From assembly GCA_028822945.1 (NCBI GenBank), contig JAPKCN010000003.1, positions 1 to 35,116 on the forward strand: a DNA stretch of 35,116 nucleotides, written 5' to 3'. Origin of the DNA: Porticoccaceae bacterium (GTDB lineage: Bacteria > Pseudomonadota > Gammaproteobacteria > Pseudomonadales > Porticoccaceae). Of this stretch, positions 33,555 through 35,116 are shown one piece after another. How positions within the stretch are numbered: position 1 is the stretch's first letter; each line of letters begins with the position of its first letter. The notes beneath the pieces are model-generated. The model saw only the letters and a program-made list of their open reading frames with translations, made no database searches and was not told where the DNA came from. The position numbers and the translations under genes are program-made.

Positions 33555-35116
33555 ATGATGAACGATCTGCAAGCTGAGAAGATTTTAATTCTCGATTTTG
33601 GTTCCCAATACACCCAGTTGATTGCGCGGCGAATTCGCGAGATCGGCGTGTTCTCCGAAATAAGAGCCTGGGATATCAGCGCCGAAGAGTTACATGAATA
33701 TAATCCGAGCGGAGTTATTTTGTCTGGCGGTCCAGAATCGGTTGCCGGCGGAGAAGATGCGCCGCGGGCGCCGGATGAGCTGTTTCAAATGGGTGTGCCA
33801 CTGCTGGGTATTTGCTATGGCATGCAGGCCATGGCCAGCCAGTTGGGTGGTCGCGTTGAGACCTCTGATGTGCGCGAGTTTGGCTATGCACAGGTGGCGG
33901 TCGAGGGTCGATCGGCACTGTTGCGCGATATGACCGATCATTTAGGTGATAACGGCGAGGCGTTGCTGGATGTTTGGATGAGCCACGGCGATAAAGTGTC
34001 GGCGATGCCCGAAGGATTTGAGCTGATGGCGTCGACCGCATCCTGCCCGATCGCTGGCATGGCCGACGGTACGAGACATTTTTACGGAATTCAGTTTCAC
34101 CCCGAGGTAACCCACACACTAAAGGGTGTGCGCATTTTTCAGCACTTTATACTCGACATTTGCAACTGCCAAGCGCGCTGGACATCCACCGCCATTATCG
34201 ATGACCAAATTGCCCGCGTCAGGGCACAGGTCGGCGACAGCCATGTGTTGTTGGGCCTCTCGGGGGGCGTCGACTCATCGGTAGTAGCGGCACTGTTGCA
34301 CCGTGCGATTGGTGATCGCCTGACCTGCGTATTTGTCGACAATGGCCTGTTGCGCAAAAATGAGGGCGACATGGTGATGGAGATGTTCGCCAAAAATATG
34401 GGCGTTAAGGTCATTCGCGCCAATGCCCAAGACAAATTTCTTGATCGGCTGGTGGGTATCGACGACCCAGAGAAAAAACGCAAGCTGATCGGCAATACCT
34501 TTATCGAGGTGTTTGACCAAGAGTCGCAAAAGATCGACAACGTGCAGTTTTTGGCTCAGGGAACCATTTATCCTGATGTGATCGAATCGGCGGCCTCTAA
34601 TACCGGCAAGGCCCATGTGATTAAATCCCATCACAACGTCGGCGGTTTGCCCGACGATATGGCGCTAAAACTGATTGAGCCTTTGCGCGAGTTGTTTAAG
34701 GATGAGGTGCGCAAAATTGGTGTCGAATTGGGACTGCCCCACGATATGGTCTATCGCCATCCATTTCCGGGGCCGGGGTTGGGTGTGCGAATTTTGGGTG
34801 AGGTGAAAGCGCAATATGCCGATATCTTGCGCGAGGCCGATGCGATCTTTATGGAGGAGTTGCAAGCCTCGGGTTGGTACCAAAAGACAAGTCAGGCGTT
34901 TGCGGTCTTTGTTCCGGTAAAATCGGTTGGTGTGGTTGGCGATGGCCGGCGCTACGCCTGGGTGATCGCACTACGCGCGGTCGAGACGGTAGACTTTATG
35001 ACGGCGCGCTGGGCACATCTACCGTACGAGTTACTCGAGCGAGTATCCGGACGCATTATCAACGAGATCGCCGACGTATCGCGTGTGACTTATGATATCT
35101 CCAGCAAGCCCCCTGC
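33555..35116 (+). CDS. guaA: GMP synthase (glutamine-hydrolysing), 3' end cut by the window
   Basis: Converts XMP to GMP using glutamine and ATP. Two adjacent ATGs (33555 and 33558) follow AAGG; the protein then reads QAEKILILDFGSQYTQLIAR. Class I amidotransferase domain first: nucleophile Cys in GICYGMQAMA (near 88) and His/Glu in GIQFHPEVTH (near 183). The ATP pyrophosphatase P-loop SGGVDSS is near 236-242, followed by the synthetase region (DNGLLRKNEGD) and the C-terminal dimerisation domain. The window ends in YDISSKPPA, so only the last handful of residues (a TIEWE-like end in relatives) is missing. I see no frameshift in the 519 codons present. Confidence 0.97.
   Translation, partial: MMNDLQAEKILILDFGSQYTQLIARRIREIGVFSEIRAWDISAEELHEYNPSGVILSGGPESVAGGEDAPRAPDELFQMGVPLLGICYGMQAMASQLGGRVETSDVREFGYAQVAVEGRSALLRDMTDHLGDNGEALLDVWMSHGDKVSAMPEGFELMASTASCPIAGMADGTRHFYGIQFHPEVTHTLKGVRIFQHFILDICNCQARWTSTAIIDDQIARVRAQVGDSHVLLGLSGGVDSSVVAALLHRAIGDRLTCVFVDNGLLRKNEGDMVMEMFAKNMGVKVIRANAQDKFLDRLVGIDDPEKKRKLIGNTFIEVFDQESQKIDNVQFLAQGTIYPDVIESAASNTGKAHVIKSHHNVGGLPDDMALKLIEPLRELFKDEVRKIGVELGLPHDMVYRHPFPGPGLGVRILGEVKAQYADILREADAIFMEELQASGWYQKTSQAFAVFVPVKSVGVVGDGRRYAWVIALRAVETVDFMTARWAHLPYELLERVSGRIINEIADVSRVTYDISSKPP

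Noticed and set aside
1..35116. CRISPR arrays, insertion sequences, prophage, integrase/att sites, tRNA or rRNA genes
   Set aside because: I looked for regularly spaced repeats, transposase/integrase motifs and cloverleaf patterns and saw none.

Overview
The window looks like a chromosome segment of a gammaproteobacterium, probably free-living and marine. The basis is gene order: trmJ followed by the ISC iron-sulfur operon, ndk-rlmN, then ispG-hisS-ancA-bamB-der, xseA, guaB and guaA is the classic gammaproteobacterial arrangement. A DUF3604 / parvulin / HupE trio is, from memory, frequent in marine members of the class. A species cannot be named from the sequence alone.

Layout. 1-7000: ferredoxin-NADP reductase (fpr), a convergent bacterioferritin-like gene, the DUF3604-parvulin-HupE gene group, and suhB on the minus strand. 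7138-13638: trmJ, then the ISC operon iscS-iscU-iscA-hscB-hscA-fdx-iscX. Its regulator iscR survives only as a decayed pseudogene at 8014-8440, with two frameshifts and two stop codons. A good sigma-70 promoter and a ribosome binding site remain in front of the wreck. 13635-22450: an accessory stretch between iscX and ndk, which usually lie close together. It holds a 2OG-Fe(II) oxygenase fused translationally to the end of the ISC operon, a Tag-like DNA glycosylase, a GFA-family zinc protein, a frameshifted zinc alcohol dehydrogenase, two probable gene remnants, a kinase plus PLP aminotransferase pair, and a DUF3187 envelope protein. 22585-30240: ndk, rlmN, ispG, hisS, ancA (yfgM), bamB and der. 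The pilF/pilW and rodZ genes that commonly sit between rlmN and ispG are absent. 30372-35116: xseA (minus strand), guaB, and guaA cut off a few codons before its end.

How the genes work together. Many genes concern iron and redox: Fpr, the bacterioferritin-like protein, the whole ISC assembly line, its clients RlmN and IspG, and an iron-dependent oxygenase read from the end of the ISC operon. Loss of IscR means ISC transcription here is probably constitutive or controlled by another factor. The ispG-der block combines isoprenoid synthesis, translation, outer-membrane assembly and ribosome maturation; guaB-guaA makes GMP. I see no CRISPR array, insertion sequence, prophage, tRNA or rRNA.

Most striking result: iscR can be aligned codon by codon through its whole length, including the cluster ligands, yet is unambiguously broken. 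No clearly novel multi-gene system was found; the best candidates for new biology are the iscR-less ISC operon with its coupled oxygenase, the kinase/PLP pair, and the DUF3604 trio.
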